Assembly (NCBI GenBank): GCA_013400115.1
Contig: VXBP01008601.1
Span: forward strand, 615,251-679,250
Length of the DNA stretch: 64,000 nucleotides
From: Rhinopomastus cyanomelas
Lineage: Eukaryota; Chordata; Aves; Bucerotiformes; Rhinopomastidae
Direction of reading: 5' to 3'
Shown: positions 1-13,688 of the stretch, in pieces
Numbering within the stretch: the first letter of the stretch is position 1
How the letters are laid out: each line of letters opens with the position of its first letter
The notes under the pieces: generated by a model
What the model was told of the DNA's origin: nothing
Databases searched by the model: none
What the model saw: the letters and a program-made list of their open reading frames with translations, nothing else
Made by a program: the position numbers and the translations under genes

Positions 1-359
1 ACAGCTTGGAAGCCACGCCTGCCCTTTGGATAGTGCATACACACCATGCTATGTCCTTTGGATAGGGGAAAATGACCTCATTTCAGAGGAGTCTGCACAT
101 CGCTGCTACCCGGGGCAGCGCTATGGTGAAATGCAGGGTGCAAAAAGCTGGTTTCAGTCCTTCTTGTGACCCTGTATATTTTTAAAATCTATTTTATTTT
201 ACACCCACAAGCGGTGACTGCCAGCAGAGAAGGGTTTTGTCCGGCTTACGATGCAGCCTGAGGGACAAGTGACAACCTTAGCGAACAGGACGAGCTCAGG
301 CTCTATCTAGAGCTGTTGGGTACCTCTCAGCTCCTTTTAAAGCTGTAATGCCTGGCTGT

Positions 360-1060
360 TGCCTTATGCGAGGCGTTGCGGAGCAGGTTCACTCTCCTCC
401 CCTGGGCTGGGCGGTGCCGAACCTAGCGGAGGACTGGCCGGGGGTTTCCCCGATGGCTGTGAGGCGGCACGGAAGGAGGCTCCTGGGCTGAGCCAGTCCA
501 CGAGGGAGGTCCCGAGGGCGGTTCGCTTCGGTTCGGCGGGGCCAACGAGAGGCAGGTGGGTCCAGCCGCAGGTTGCTCGGGGTGTCCCGGCGGCATTCCC
601 TCTTCCCCGCCTCCGGAGTGGGGGAGGCTGGGCTTGTGCAGGGCAAGGGAGGAGGGGAAACCCGTCGCTTCCCCCATGCGGGAACCGCGTGGTACTGAAG
701 GCGGCAAAAAAACGGAGGAGGAGTTTGCAGGACGGGGAGAGAGCAAGGAGGTTTTCTTTCGGCATCAGGAGCTGGACAGCGGGACGTGCCCGTGTTGCAG
801 GTACCGGCTCAGAGCCCCTCGCCTTCCCCCGAGGCAGCTCGCAGCGTTTTGAAGCGGATGGTGCGTGGGGAACCCCGCGGAGCTCGGCGGGAGCCGCTCG
901 GTGGAGGCCGAGTGTGTGTGGCTCGGGGCTTGGGGGGTCATGCATAGGTGCTGCCTTTTAGGATGGGATTTCGCATGAGGGCAACTCCAAACACCCTTTC
1001 GTAGTTCTGCGGGGCGGGGTGGTCCGGGAAAAGCGAAGTGGACCTGCCAGTGTGTGGTTC
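360..1060. promoter_or_regulatory. CpG island, unassigned
   Basis: This stretch is GC-rich and full of CpG, in contrast to the AT-richer, CpG-poor DNA on both sides. It looks like a promoter or 5' exon region. A possible plus-strand splice donor (GTTGCAG followed by GTACCG) lies with its GT at 801-802. No coding exon can be tied to it. It could be a distal alternative promoter of SLC29A1, whose mammalian orthologue has several alternative non-coding first exons, or the promoter of an unseen gene or lncRNA. Open frames crossing it on both strands are what a stop-poor GC-rich island gives by chance. Confidence 0.5.
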
Positions 1061-3941
1061 GGAGTGGAACCGCCAGTGTGTGGTTGTGGGGGATGCGAAG
1101 CAGCGTGATCCTCTGATGCTTGGAGTGCGGGACCTGAACAAGGGCTTTCTGCAGCGGCTCTGCCGCACTGGGGCTATGCAGCTTTGCCAAGTTGTCGGTG
1201 CACAGGAGCGGCTGCTGGCACCGTGTCCGGCAGCCAGGACACACTGGAGGGAGCGTGGGCTGAGTGCCATGTGCTGCTCCACACACAGCAAGGCAAAGGC
1301 CTCCTGGTTGGCAGCAAAACTGCTGGGTCGGGGTTGCTTCAGGTCCTGCTCAAGAAAATGCTCCTAGTTGGCTGGGGGATGCTGTGGAGGATTCAGTAAG
1401 CATTCCTGTGCAAACTAGCAGCATTAACGGAGAGCCTGGTCCAGGCAGGAGCACTGGGAGCTCTGTGTACTGTCCTGTGCTCCACACCCCTGTGAGTAAA
1501 TCTGAGCCTCTCGCTTCTGCTAGGTACTAATACTGCCAGACCAACAGAGCCCGTGCCTGTACTCACCAGCACTCCCATCTGCCTCTCAGGAATGGTCTGT
1601 GGGCTGTGTGGGAAGTCAGCAGCAGCCAAGCCCTGGGGCTGTGAGATCTCAGACAAGTGAGTCTGTATCCTTGAACCCAGCAGATTCCCCAGGGCTAGGG
1701 ACTGCAAGAGGAATTAGGCAGCTGTTTGCTACAGCTGGATGCAGTTCCCGGCTCCTCCGAAGCAGGAAGCAGCCTAACACCCCACAGTTGCCTGTTGTGA
1801 GCCGACACAATTGAGGCACTTCTTTGAATCCTGACATGGGAAATCCCGCTCCTGTCCTGCACCATACCCCAGTTTGGCAGCATCGTTTCTGCTCACCAGC
1901 CTCTGCAAGCTTCCAGACTGGAGTCACAAGCTCCCTTGAGCCTGCCTTCACTGCAGAGCTGTCTCCAAACATAACAAGGCGGGGATGCTTTTCTCTTTGG
2001 GTTTGCTTGTTGCCCAGGTGAAGCTTATGGGCAATGATATGGTGTCAGTGCAGTCAGACACTCGCAGAGCACTCTTGCTCCCACTGTTTCCTTTTGGTCC
2101 TGGAAAAGACAGGTTAGCTTGTGCTTGTGTTACCAAGAATGTCCTTGCAGAGCAGGAACACTTTCATATGGCATCAAGGGATGTAATGTAGGCTCCAGGA
2201 GATGTGGCTGTTTTCCCCCTAGCTAGAGTGCCTGAGGTGGAGGCTTGCACTGTGCCAGGTACCTTGAAGTGAAGAGGCTGAAGACTATATCTCTGCAGCC
2301 TGAACCAGCATATAGCACCTGTGCACAGGGCACTCTGTGGTTTTCCCTCTTCCCCCATCCTCCCTAAGCTGTGTAGTTAATTGCTGGCATTATTTCCCCA
2401 TCATGACGTCTCTGCTTTCATTATCTTGGGCTGGAAGGTGTTAATGAGCATCTTCCGATTTGAGGATGAGCAGAGTGCTTTGTTCTTGTCCTGCCCTGCC
2501 CTGCCCTGTGTCCCTCTTTGTTGTGGTCTAGGGGGAAGCCAAAGCACAAAGGACAAGGCACCCATTCACCCACTCCTGTGTTACACCTTTCTTGCTCTGC
2601 CTGGCTCTGTTCCCAGCTCTGCTGGCAGAAATAGGGCTGGAGACTTGCCTGTCTAGCCAGAGGAAGCCCACGAGCACCCGCCTACCCACTCCAGGTGGCA
2701 AGGCAGTGGGCATGGGCTTTGGAAAACCAGAAAGGAGCCTGTGGTGCTTTCTCTAGGACAGATGTAGATCTCGGTTGGTTTTGTTCAGGGTAAAATCCAG
2801 GTCCTTGGTAAGTGTTGAGGGAGCTGCAACACCTGCTCTTATCAGCAGAGCTCTGTTTGCTCTGTGGTCCTTGCCAGCTCTGTTCTGATCCCACAGTGCA
2901 AACTCCACTCAAGTCCCTCTGCCTTTCAAAGACCCCCCAGAATGTAACTCTTCCCTGTGACTGGTGCTGCAGGGGCTGCAGGATCATGAGCTCTCAGGGA
3001 CTTACCTGCCAGCCAGCTCAGGTACAAAGCACTGCATGGAGTGAAACCCTGCAGATGAGCAGGAGTCAGGGTTTTACCAGCCACACCACTGTCAGGATTT
3101 GATTAAGCAGCGTGACAAATCACGTTCTAGCCTAACAGTGTGCAAGATAGGGAAAGATCGTGGGGTAGGAGCAGACCCTGGGTGGGTTTGGTTACATCAG
3201 GATGTGTGGTCTGGAGGAATCCCACTGCCCAGCTGAGGTTGCAGCACAGCACTTCACCCTCTCTCCCACTCTAGACCTGACACAGGTGGTTGGCCGTACC
3301 TGGGCTCCGAGGTCCCTGTGTTGGCGAGAAACCACAGTGCTGTGTGAGGAACGTGTACAAGGTTTGTTGCTCTCATGAGACAGGGAAAGCTGTCACACAG
3401 GGTCACCATTAGCCCTTTGTACTGCTGGTGGTATGAAGAGCATCACTGTTGTGATGTTTTGATCCTGCACTGGCTTGAAGCAGGTTTTTCTCTGGTTTCA
3501 CTGATCTCCAAGAAAGAGGAGGCTCGAAGCACTGGACACAAATTGATGTCATGCACCATCCATGACACAAACCAATGAGCCTAATATTCTGGGTGTCTCT
3601 TTCAGCCTATTTAAGCTGTGGGTAAGCACAAGGCAGGCTTTATCTCCAGGACGAGCTGCCTTTGAGGCAGAGGGGAGCACAGACCTATTGCCTGCCTTCT
3701 GGCTCAAACAGAAGCAGCCGTGAGAAAACCAGGCATATTTCCTTAGAGCCTTCTTCCTACCACAGCGCTGTCAGTGGGATGTGTTTTAGTTCATTTCCTT
3801 TAGGACTCTGATAGGAAGACACCTTGCTGTGAAGATTCCAGCTGCAAATTCATGAAGTGAGCAAACTGGGAAGTTGCAGAGGAAGGAGGCATGCAGGGAC
3901 TGGAGGTGGAGAGGAGCAAGACTGGGTGGCAGGACTGAGAC
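1061..3941. other. Intergenic, no gene seen
   Basis: I see no exon with recognisable protein similarity, RNA gene or repeat family here. The only local structure is a short CCTGC-type simple repeat near 2491-2512. Confidence 0.5.
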
Positions 3942-4180
3942 CTTCAAGATCATTGGGTCATAGACCATTAACCCAACCTTCCCAAGCCTACTACTAAACC
4001 ATGTCCCTGAGCTCCAGATCTACACAACTGTGAAACATGTTGAGGGATGGCAATTCAACCCCATCCCTGAGCAGCCTGTTCTGATGCTTGATGACCCTTT
4101 GAATAAAAAACTTTCTCCTGATGTCTAACCTGAACTTCTCCAGGTGCAAGGAGGCCTTTTCTTCTTGCCCTGTCACTTGT
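3942..4180 (-). mobile_element. CR1 LINE 3' fragment
   Basis: Read on the minus strand this is a CR1 3' end. It carries the phrases for lightly edited hairpin-tail sequence, 'gggatggggttgaattgcc' and 'ttagacatcaggagaaag', which recur in the other CR1 copies of this window. It is 5'-truncated, as most CR1 insertions are, and diverged, so probably old. Confidence 0.8.
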
Positions 4181-7100
4181 TTGTAGGTGTTGGCCTATAT
4201 CTGAGGCCAGTGAGGTTGGGTAGGTGCTATCCTGATGAGTAGGAGCGTTATCCATTAACCACAGGAGGAGGCAGAAAAGGGCCACACAACCAAGCCATTA
4301 AGAAGTGATCCACCCTCCCCTGCAGCTTCTCCTTCCTGTCTCCACACCCTGTCCTGATAGCAATCCAAGGCAGGTGTCACTGAGGTGAAGCACACCAAGG
4401 CACTGCTCTGCTGGCTTCTTCCTGGATGGGCCTGTTAACCCAGAGCCAATGGGAGCTGAATTCCTCATAGGAGGTTGAAGGAGCTGTTGTAGGGCCTCAC
4501 ACTTCTCCTGCCTGGGCTCTGTGTCTGGACTGGCTCTGAAAGGAGCCCTGGAGCAGAGAAGCAAAGCCCAACAGCAGTAAAGTGTGTGGCTATCAATAAC
4601 CAAACACAAGTTTCTGTCAGACTACAGGTCTCGCAACAGGATCTCAGAGCTGCCCTCCTCTGCTCTCCAGATGAATGTGGGGGGAGGCTGGTGGAGCCAA
4701 TGTCTGCAAAGTGCTGTCCCCAGATGAGCAGAGCTCATGGTGGCTCATAGGGCATGCAGGGTTCTCCATGCTCTCTTGTGCTATCCCAGAGGACACTAAC
4801 AGTCACAGGCAGCCTGGGACTTGTGACTGTGGCACAGTGCTTGGTGTCTAGTTGCACAGGATGTGGCAGCGCCTGTGGGTTGGGATTTGGGAGGGATGTG
4901 ACTTGCTCTTTCCTGACATGTGGCCAGCCTTATTATTGTCAGCCTGGATGGGTTCTCTCTTCTGCCAGAGTACAGGCAGATGTAGGAGTGAGCTCCCCAC
5001 CTCTTGTTTGCCTGGACCTACGCACATAAAAGTTTTCCTGTTTGCCACACGTTAGCCAAACCAGTGCCAAGAGGTTTGGGCTATGATTTATTCCGTTCAA
5101 ACCAAGTGTTCTGCCCTCAAGCCGTGCTCTGGCTCCACATGTGATGCCCAAGTCCTGCCAGGGTGTTTGGGGAAGCTGAGTTGTTCAGGGAGGAAGGAAA
5201 AGGGTGCCAAAGATGATGTGTCCGCCCTGGATGTTTACTCCAAGTCCTTTGCTTGATCCATGTCTTACTGACACCTGGGCATTCCATTCCTCAGCTCGCT
5301 AGACAGCTCTCCGGGACCTGCTGCAGAGTGGGGACTCGGCCCCAGCTTCCAGCGGGCAGCGTCTTCAGAGCAATTTAAAATCAGGAAGGAAATGTACAGG
5401 TGTTGGACTCCTGGAGTCACCCTAGCTCCTGGGAACTTGTGAGGACAGCTGTCCTGTGGTGTGGGGGTGGCTGCACCTTTGGAGGTGGCTGGCTTTGGGC
5501 ATGTGGAACAGACCTGGGAGCATCCATTGCTTCTCCCTGCTTTTGTTCCTGGGGATTGTGGGATCCTCTTGGCTGGGACAAAGCGGGGGCGGTGCGGTAG
5601 ATGTGCCTCATCTCCTTGAGAAGAGCTGCCCTGCTCCTGTCCGGTGTGCAGTGGCTGCATTTAGCAGATTAAGCCACTTCGGGGATGTGAGATGCTGTCT
5701 GTCTGGGCACCAAGCAGACTCTTGGGAGGATGTGCAGCTGGCAGGACTGCAGTAGGTGTCAAAACATACTTATGTGCTCGCCATTGCCTTTCCCAGCAGG
5801 GCTGTGGACTTTTCGAGCTGAAAGTGGTGGTCAGCCAGAGCCCTGGTTCCTGAGCTGGCCTGTGAACCAAATGACACTTTGGTTTACGGGCACCCAAAAC
5901 AGCCTGTGCACTCCTGTTCCAGCCATGGGGCGCAGCTGGCACGTCGGTGACAGAGCCAGCCCCAACCCACTGTGGGTTCGCTCGTGGTTGGTAACCACAC
6001 ATTCATCCCAGCTTCTGCTAGGAGCTGCAGGGCAGGAATTGCTTCTGGGGAGATGGTGATCCCTAGGGAAGACTTCATGTTCTGTTTCTGGTTTTACACT
6101 TCTGTCCTCCCATTAAATTGGTAGGAGCTGCAAAGCCTGCACCATCCTCCAAAACATTGCTGTGTGGGGGCAAATGAGCTCTGTTCCTGTGCCAGCTTCC
6201 CATTAGGGCTGGCAGCCTGCTTCAGCCCCTCTGCGTGCAGGGGCAAGGCTTACTCTGTCCAGCCCCGAGGGTGCTCTCCCAACAGCACAGAGGGCTCAGG
6301 GACAGCATAGCCCAGGTACTCGGGGTTCAGCAGCTCCCACTGGGTGTGGGCAGGTCTTGCTGGCTGAGAGTCCTGCCTGCTGCCAGCACTGCACATTTGC
6401 ATCCCACACTGGCTCTGTATGGGAAGGAGGCAGCAGGCAAGGGACTCCTATGGGCAGGTGCTCTTGCTGCTGTTTCACTGCCAGCTTTTCCTGCTCTTCC
6501 AGAAGCAGCCCTGATTTTGGGCCAAGTGATTGAGCCTGAAGAGAGTGAGGAGCCCCTGTAAAGTGCAGAGTGGCATTTGGGGTAGAGGAGCATGACTTGA
6601 GTTTGAGGTGAGCCCTCCATCCTCCTCTGCTGGGGGCTATTTTGCAAAGAGGGGCCTCCCTGCATAGCTTGGAGAGGGCCTTAGAGGGGCTTTTGAACTT
6701 TACCATTATTTAACAGCCCCCTCTCTTTGCTCCTCGCTGCAGGGGCTTCTTGAGGATATTTGGCTACAGTGTGAGTTGTCCTCCTCCTTTTCCAGCCTCT
6801 CACCACAGATTGCTTCCTACTCATTCCCTTGTATCATTGCTGGCCTGACTCTGCTCTGGGTCTGCCAGCTCTGGACTCAGTCCTGGGGCTAGGAACATGA
6901 AGCAGTGAAGTAGGAATCCTGTCTGCTTGCCATCCGAGCGCTGTGGGAGCTACCAATAGCAGATGACTTTATGCAGTTCTATGCTTCCCATCTGGTCCTG
7001 CTGCCTAAGTGATGACCTTGGGGTAGTCTCCTGATGCTGGTAGAGCCCCACCAAGACCAGGAGAGTGCAGGGTACAGAGAAACTCCTCTTGCTCCTTGTT

Positions 7101-7682
7101 CCTCCCCAAGCCATGAGACTCTATACCCTTGGTGCTTCCCACACAATCATGGAGTCCTTATCTGCAGACTTGTCTGGCCATGAGCTGTTTTGTTTGTGGT
7201 TCCTTACTGGGAGGAGCTTTACTGCTCTCACCTTCATTCCTTTCAGCTGCAGACATGAGGGGAAACAGGGACATGGTCCTGTAGGCTTAGCGCATTCCTC
7301 CAACATGCTGTGGCCACTGCCCAAGGTGTGGCTGACTGAGATACCCCTGCAGACACATGGGCATTACTCTGGAGGAGGCCTGAGCATGACTTTACAGGGG
7401 GAGGTACTAAAGCAAAAGTGAAGCACCTGGCAGCCCTAATGGCAGGGAGTGTTACCTAAGTGCTGCCCCAGCAGCCCAGGGAGCATCCCTCTCACCTGAG
7501 CAGCTGGGGATAAAGGGTATCACCTGCCTGCAGGAGAGTTGGGCTGTGGCCAGGCAGGAGTCTGCACTGTGCCTTGTGCTGTGGTGCAGTCAGGATCACC
7601 TCTGTCCTCTGAGAATGGCCATTGTAGTAGCTGCACCAAGCACCAGGCTTCTCCATGCAAGGAGGACCCACTGCTGACTCAG
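4181..7682. other. Intergenic, no gene seen
   Basis: No exon, RNA gene or repeat family was recognised. Base composition is unremarkable. Confidence 0.45.
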
Positions 7683-7866
7683 TGGGATGTTAGGAAGAAG
7701 ACAGATGTTAGGAACATGTTGCCCAGGAATATAGTTGAGGTACCATCCCTGCAGATATTCAAGGTGGGTCTGGGCAACCTGATCTGGTTGAGGATGTCCC
7801 TGCTTATTGCAGGGGGGTTGGATGACCTTTGTAGGTTTCTTCCAACCCGGGCCGTTCTATGATTCA
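7683..7866 (+). mobile_element. CR1 LINE 3' fragment
   Basis: This is a plus-strand CR1 3' end. It contains a 'ccctgcagatattcaaggt' segment, then the conserved 'ttggatgacctttgtaggt' and a degenerate 'ttctatgattca' tail. It is strongly 5'-truncated. Confidence 0.8.
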
Positions 7867-10800
7867 GGGCTGCCTCTGGCCGCTCCTTGTGCTTCCATCT
7901 GATTTTTACATTAATGCTGTCCTTTTATATTAAATAGGGATCCTGTAGCGTTTTCTCCATTGGGAAGCGGAAATGTGGCTTCCTCCCATTGTGTCTCTTC
8001 CCTTTGTGGCCCCCAGGCTGACCCCAAAGGAGCACTCTTTCCTCCAGCATCCTCTCCCCTGTGACCCCTGAGCAGAGCCGAGCAGTGCTTCTGGCCACAC
8101 TAGCACCCTGGAACTCAGACCAGCCCTGTGGATGTGGGCTGTTGGGCACTGCTGGCAGCAGAGGATTAAGGTGTGGGGTGGCACACCCCCACGCTCTCCC
8201 CAAACCCATGGCAGTTCCGCAGGAAAACATGGCTGAGTCATGTGAGTTTAGTGGGAGCCTCTGGCCATGGCTTCCTATGGGACTGCCGTGGATTCAGGGA
8301 GAGCCTGTGGCTTATCCCACTACCCCTCCCTCCTGGAGGTGGTGAAAGCTGCCTAGAGACACCGTCCAGGTCCTACAAATGGATTCTGCTTGGTTCTGTA
8401 GGCTTCTGCAGCTGCACTGAGTGGAGGCCTGAGCAAGGCCCTCCTTCTGCTTTGTCTTTATTTTTCTAAATTTCCAGCAAATGGAGCCCAAAACTGTTCC
8501 TGGAAAAACATCCCTTCTTCCTCAGCCTGCAAAGAACCAGGTCAGGGATGGCGCTTGGAAGGGCTGATCTTTTTCTCTAGGGACAGTGGCCTGAGCAGGT
8601 GCCATCAGGGAAATCAGCTCCTCAGAAGAGCCCCTACAAATCCTGTCTTTGCAGACAGGCTCCCAAGAACAGCTTATCTCTCCCGCTCTGACGTCTCCTC
8701 AGAAATGACGTCCCCACTTAGTTCCTGCCCCGCCAGATGCTGTATCTCATATTCGGGGTGCAGTCGAAACCTGCACCCTTGGTGCAGAAAACTGCTCTGA
8801 TATTTGCAGGGCTCTTCTTTCATTCCTCAAGGCTGTGCCATCTCTGCATTCCCATGGCCTGATGTGACCAGGAGCAAGTCTCGGACAGCAACCTGCCCTT
8901 CTGGTAAGCTTCTTGCTATGACATTGAATTGTCCCCTGGCAGTGTTTGATGGCACATGGAGCAAGAGCACTCCTCTTGACCATGGGGATTTGGGTGGGTG
9001 TTTGGAGGGGCTTTCTTTGGCCAGAGAGTGGGTGTGCTGGCTGCAGCTTCAACACTCACTGTGTGCTGAGATAAATTTCTAGTGGAGCTACCATGGCTAT
9101 GGACTCCTTTTTGGTATTTGGGCAGTTATATGTCAGGGCTGGAAACCCCAGTGGGGAGGTGGACACCTTGTAGGACTTTGTGATGGATGGAGGAGTCCCA
9201 GCTGCATTACCTGGGTTAGTTTTAGGGCTGGCTCTGCCTGGTCCATGCCCATTTGCCTTTCCCTGGTGAGAAGCCCGTCAGAGACAGTGCTGGAGTCCAC
9301 CTGGGTCTGGGGAATTTACTGCCTGGCCGGGTTGCTTTACCTGCTGAGGTCAAGGGCCCCCAGGGAGCTTCTTGTAGCTCCTTGAACTCTCAGATAAGGG
9401 ACTTTGCAGCTGTCTAGCCTATGTGGTTCAAAACACACCACAGGGCCAAGTGCTCCCACCACACCTCGCCTTGCCACCCGGCAGCTGAGATAAGGCCTCT
9501 GCAGCTTCTGCTGTGTTTGCTGCACAGCTTCTGGGGTTTGCTGCAAGCATGAAGGCAGAGAGGGTCTAGAATTGCCCCTCCCTTTGCCCATGGACAAGTG
9601 AAGAGAGCAAAGTCAGGCCGGTCAGAACTGTGTTCCCCAGGGTCTCTCATCTCTGTGGGGTCAGGGTGCTGCGTGGGTGACCTTGTGGGAGTTTTTTCCT
9701 GGCTGCCAAGCCCTGGCCATGCAGAGGGATCTGTCCGCAAGCAGCGAGGCAAAGGAGGAGGCAGAAATACCCCTGTTCTTCCCCACTAAGCTTCCTCAGG
9801 ACACAGATGTGAGCAGTGTTGAGGAGAGCAGATGCTACAGCAAGGGTGTTTGTGGAGATGTAGGGCTCAAAAAGAACAACAAGAATAATAGGAAGTGCCA
9901 TCAGCTCTCTGATGGAAACTGCTTGCAAAGCACACCAGGAGCAGGAAGCCAGCAGCAGTCCCTTGGTGGGATGGGGGGGTTGGAGGAAGAGAGTCTGTAG
10001 CAGAAAAGCCAGATGAAGCTTTTGCCTTGGCTCCAGAAGATCCTGAACAGTTTCTTCCACCTTCTTTTTTGGGGCTCTCTAGAGCATCCACAGAGGAAAG
10101 GTTAGAAAGCAGAGCTAAGCAGCAACAGTTCACTAGGGCAAGGTGATGTTCACCAGATAGGAAAGGGCTGATGAACCAGCTGGCTGTCATGTATGGCCTC
10201 CAGTCATTCATATGCAACTGTGCTGCCCCTAGAGACTGTGATGTTCGGTGCTTAAGAAGGACTGGAAGGAACTTCAGGGAAAAGCTGATGGGTGAATGTG
10301 CTGTGTTGTCCTGGGTGTCTGCACAGGGACAGGCTTTGAGGGTGGGCCAAAGGGCTCATGAGTTGGGGCAGTGCTTCCTAGGGACTCTTGGCTTGTGGCA
10401 CCCACGTCGCTTCACTAAAAACATCCAAGTGTGGCTTTCAGCCCAGTTCTTAAGGCAGCTGGCAAGCCAAGAGGGAAGGTCCTCACACGGCTCCATAATT
10501 GACACAAAAACAGGAAGAAGGGTGTAGGAGTCAGCGGTCCGTTTTTGCATTGGAAAGACATCGCCACGCTGGGTCCCAAGTTTTTCAATGTGTTTGTGTG
10601 TGACCTAGAAAAAGGGAATGAGCAATGAGATTGGGCTTGCTAGGAGATTGTATTACTCATTACAACACCGGATGGCAGGCAGATGAAATTCAGTTAGATA
10701 AATATCAAGTGGTAGACTGGGGGACAGCCCCAAATTCACAAATAAGATTACACAATTAGCTAGGCACTCACAGCAGGGCCTGGGGCTGTTTTGGATCAGC

Positions 10801-13688
10801 TTGGTGTGCACAAAATCACAAATCATCTCTGTGAGTGACAGCGCAGAAATGAAGCAGAAGAGCCTTGTGCTGCTCTTGAAATGGGTGTCTGAGCTCCCCT
10901 TCAAATTGGTGACTCACCTCCTTGCAGCCCGTGTGCCACCTGCCCAGCTGTCTGGAAGGGTCAGGGGCAGCTGGGCAAGGCTGGGAGGATGGAAGGTGTG
11001 GAGCCATGCCTGGATGACTAAGTGAGCTAAATTTGCTCTGTAAAATGCCCTGTAGGGTGGGTCCAATCCCAGCCTGTAAAGCTGTGGCTGATATGGAGAA
11101 GCCACCCCAATGATCACCCACCTTTTTGACAGTGAGGGCACAGGAGCCCTGACCCGACCTGGGGTCCTGAGTTAGGAAGGGAAGCAGGGAATTCACAGAA
11201 GAGAAACTCACCGTGGGCTGCGAAACAACATAAGCAGCAAGTCCCTCATAGCTCAGAGGAGCAGCTGCAGAGGTAATCGCTCTGTGCCTGTGTGACTCGT
11301 ACCCAAGCTTTTGAACCAGTCTGGCCTCTGATTTGATTCCTTGTACCTGCCCTTATTTTGTCACAGCATTTGTCCCAGCATGATGGTAATGGGGCACAGT
11401 TGTGCACACTCATACCTCTTGTGAAATACAAGCATGTTCTTGCAGCTGGTGGATGAAGGTAGAGGCAGGCAGGAGACTGTCCAGGAGACTGGTTCTGCCA
11501 CACAAGGTAGGAGGAGCTGCAATTGGCATGATTAGGGTTTGGGCACACGAAATCTCATGAGCAAAATGGGTGGTCTTAGAGCAAAATGGGTGGTGTTGGA
11601 GTGTTTACCATACCGCAGCTGAGTCATGGCCACAAGGGCTTCATGTGTCTAGTATAACCATGTGGGGCTATTCTTTGTGCACAGGTAAATCCCAGTGGGC
11701 CCCCAGATCAGCCTTCCTGCAGGAAGGGCTCTGGTGTCGCCTAGGGGGCATGTGGATGTAGGAGATGAGGTAAAGCCTGGTGAAGCATCTCACCTGCCAA
11801 GTGACCCCCTCACAGGGTGGTGGCAGGAGGATGCAGGGTGCTCACTGTTGGGCGTGATGGCTAAGTCCTTGGCTAAGGTCTGCAAGGATGGGGCTACACT
11901 TGTGGCATGAAGAGCTTTCCTTTCAGTACCTGCTGTTTCTAGATACAAACCCATGGCATGCCCAACGTGTGCTGTGAGATTGCTTTTGGGTGGAAGGCTG
12001 AGCATGCGATGAAGGCAGCAGAAGTGAGAAGGGACAGATAGGAAATCTGCCACCCAGTGACATACAGCTGCAGGGGTGGCTGTCCTGCAGTGCAAGTTCT
12101 TCTGCAGGGTCTTCTACACTGACTGTACCCTGGACTTTCAGGGTTGGGCTGGCAGTGGGACTGAAGTGGCCCATAGCAGAGGTGTCATTCAGCATCTGTC
12201 AAAGCTTTGTATGGTGTGAATGGACCATTTCTCCTCTGTGCCTGCTCAGAGGCTACTTGTTAAGCCCACTGCTTGTTTTGTTCCATCCACCTACATGATG
12301 CTCCCAAGGGGATGACTGACCACCTGATGGCCAGAAACAAAATGGATCTCTTTGTGCTAAAGGCACTTATCACTCCTTTTCCTTGTCTTCTAGGCTGTGT
12401 AAACACTGAGCTGGTGGTGGTGGCTAGGCTAGAAGTCAGGAGGTGATTAGAGCTGACCACTGTGCCAGCCCCGTGGCCTAGGTCCCCTGTGGTAGCTGGG
12501 TGGGAGCACAGTTGCCGACTGTTGCTGGTGTTGGTTCATGTGATCCTGTGTTTGGTTTAGAGTGGTTTGTAAGCGCTGGAGGCTGGACACGCTTCCTGCC
12601 ATAATAAGTGCTGACCTGTGCACCCCTTGGCTGGCACCATCTCTCTAGAAAGACTTAGTGAAGTGAGACAGAAAACAAACAGAGCAGGTGAGAGGCTACA
12701 GTCGGGCAGCGCAGGGTGAGAAGGTTTGGCTTCCCGTGCAGGGATGTGGGTTCTCCCCAGATGGAAACAGGAGGTGGCTGGGAAAGCAGCAAGGCAGAAC
12801 AGTGCCCTGACCTAAACACCTCCCATCCCAAATCCTGATCCCCTGCAGCCCCTGGCTGTTGCCTACTCCTCTGTGACACCCTTCCTCCTCCTTTTCGTTC
12901 CCTGGGTGCCTGAGCAACAGGGCTCAGGCCATGTGCCAGCTCTGGTACTCGACACCTCTTCTCCATGGATGCCACTAGATCCACATGGCCCCAGCCAGCC
13001 TCTGTGACTTGAGCCAGGGCCTGACATTCACCCCTAAGAGCACAGGAAGTGTGTATGTGGGGGGTTGTGCTGACTTCAAATACGGTGAACACGGGGCTTT
13101 TCCAGGATCTGCCCTCCCCAGGTATGTCTTCGGGGTTAGTCCCTGTCCTGGTTTCTTTAGAAGCTGATGTGATCTGATGTGGAATGGGAGAAGAGCTGTG
13201 GACTTGCCTGGGCAAAGGGCAGTGTATTGAGAACTTGCTCAGGATCAGATGAGGGAGCTGGGGTTCTCTTGTTTTGGGGTTAGATCTGTTTGCTCCAGGA
13301 CAAGCAGAGGCCTTGGTGGTGTTTCTGTGTGCAAAGGGGTGGCCGTTGTGCTTGCAGATCCCCCTGCTAATGTGAGGTTTCCTGCCCAAGGTCACTGGGA
13401 GGGGATTTGGGGATGTTTGCCTGGGCAGCTTGTGTGGCTCACAAGGGCAAGGGACATGGGGAGGCAGTGGGGCAGCACTGCAGATGCCACGTCCATCTGG
13501 GCCATCAGGATGGTACTTGCTGGGTTGGTGGGGCTCCTGGTTTCACACAGAGTTACCTGTCAACTTGCTCTGGCTTTTCCAAGGAATCACTCTCAACATC
13601 CCATCAGCAGTGTTCGGCTCCAGCACAACCACAGGCTCCTGACCTGTTGCCCCTTGCAGCTGCCCAGGCTGGTGATGCCAGGCTGTAG
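7867..13688. other. Intergenic 5' flank of SLC29A1
   Basis: No coding exon was recognised. Two CRE-like octamers lie 17 bp apart at 8689 and 8706. The long minus-strand open frame at 12655-13395 has no recognisable family signature and no supporting exon structure, so I do not call it a gene. Confidence 0.45.

Noticed and set aside
12655..13395. 246-residue minus-strand open frame
   Set aside because: No recognisable domain, no exon-like edges and no neighbouring exons; likely chance.
1..13688. CAPN11 or TMEM63B exons expected from human gene order
   Set aside because: No calpain or TMEM63 motif was seen in either strand's translations; these genes must lie outside the window or be absent.
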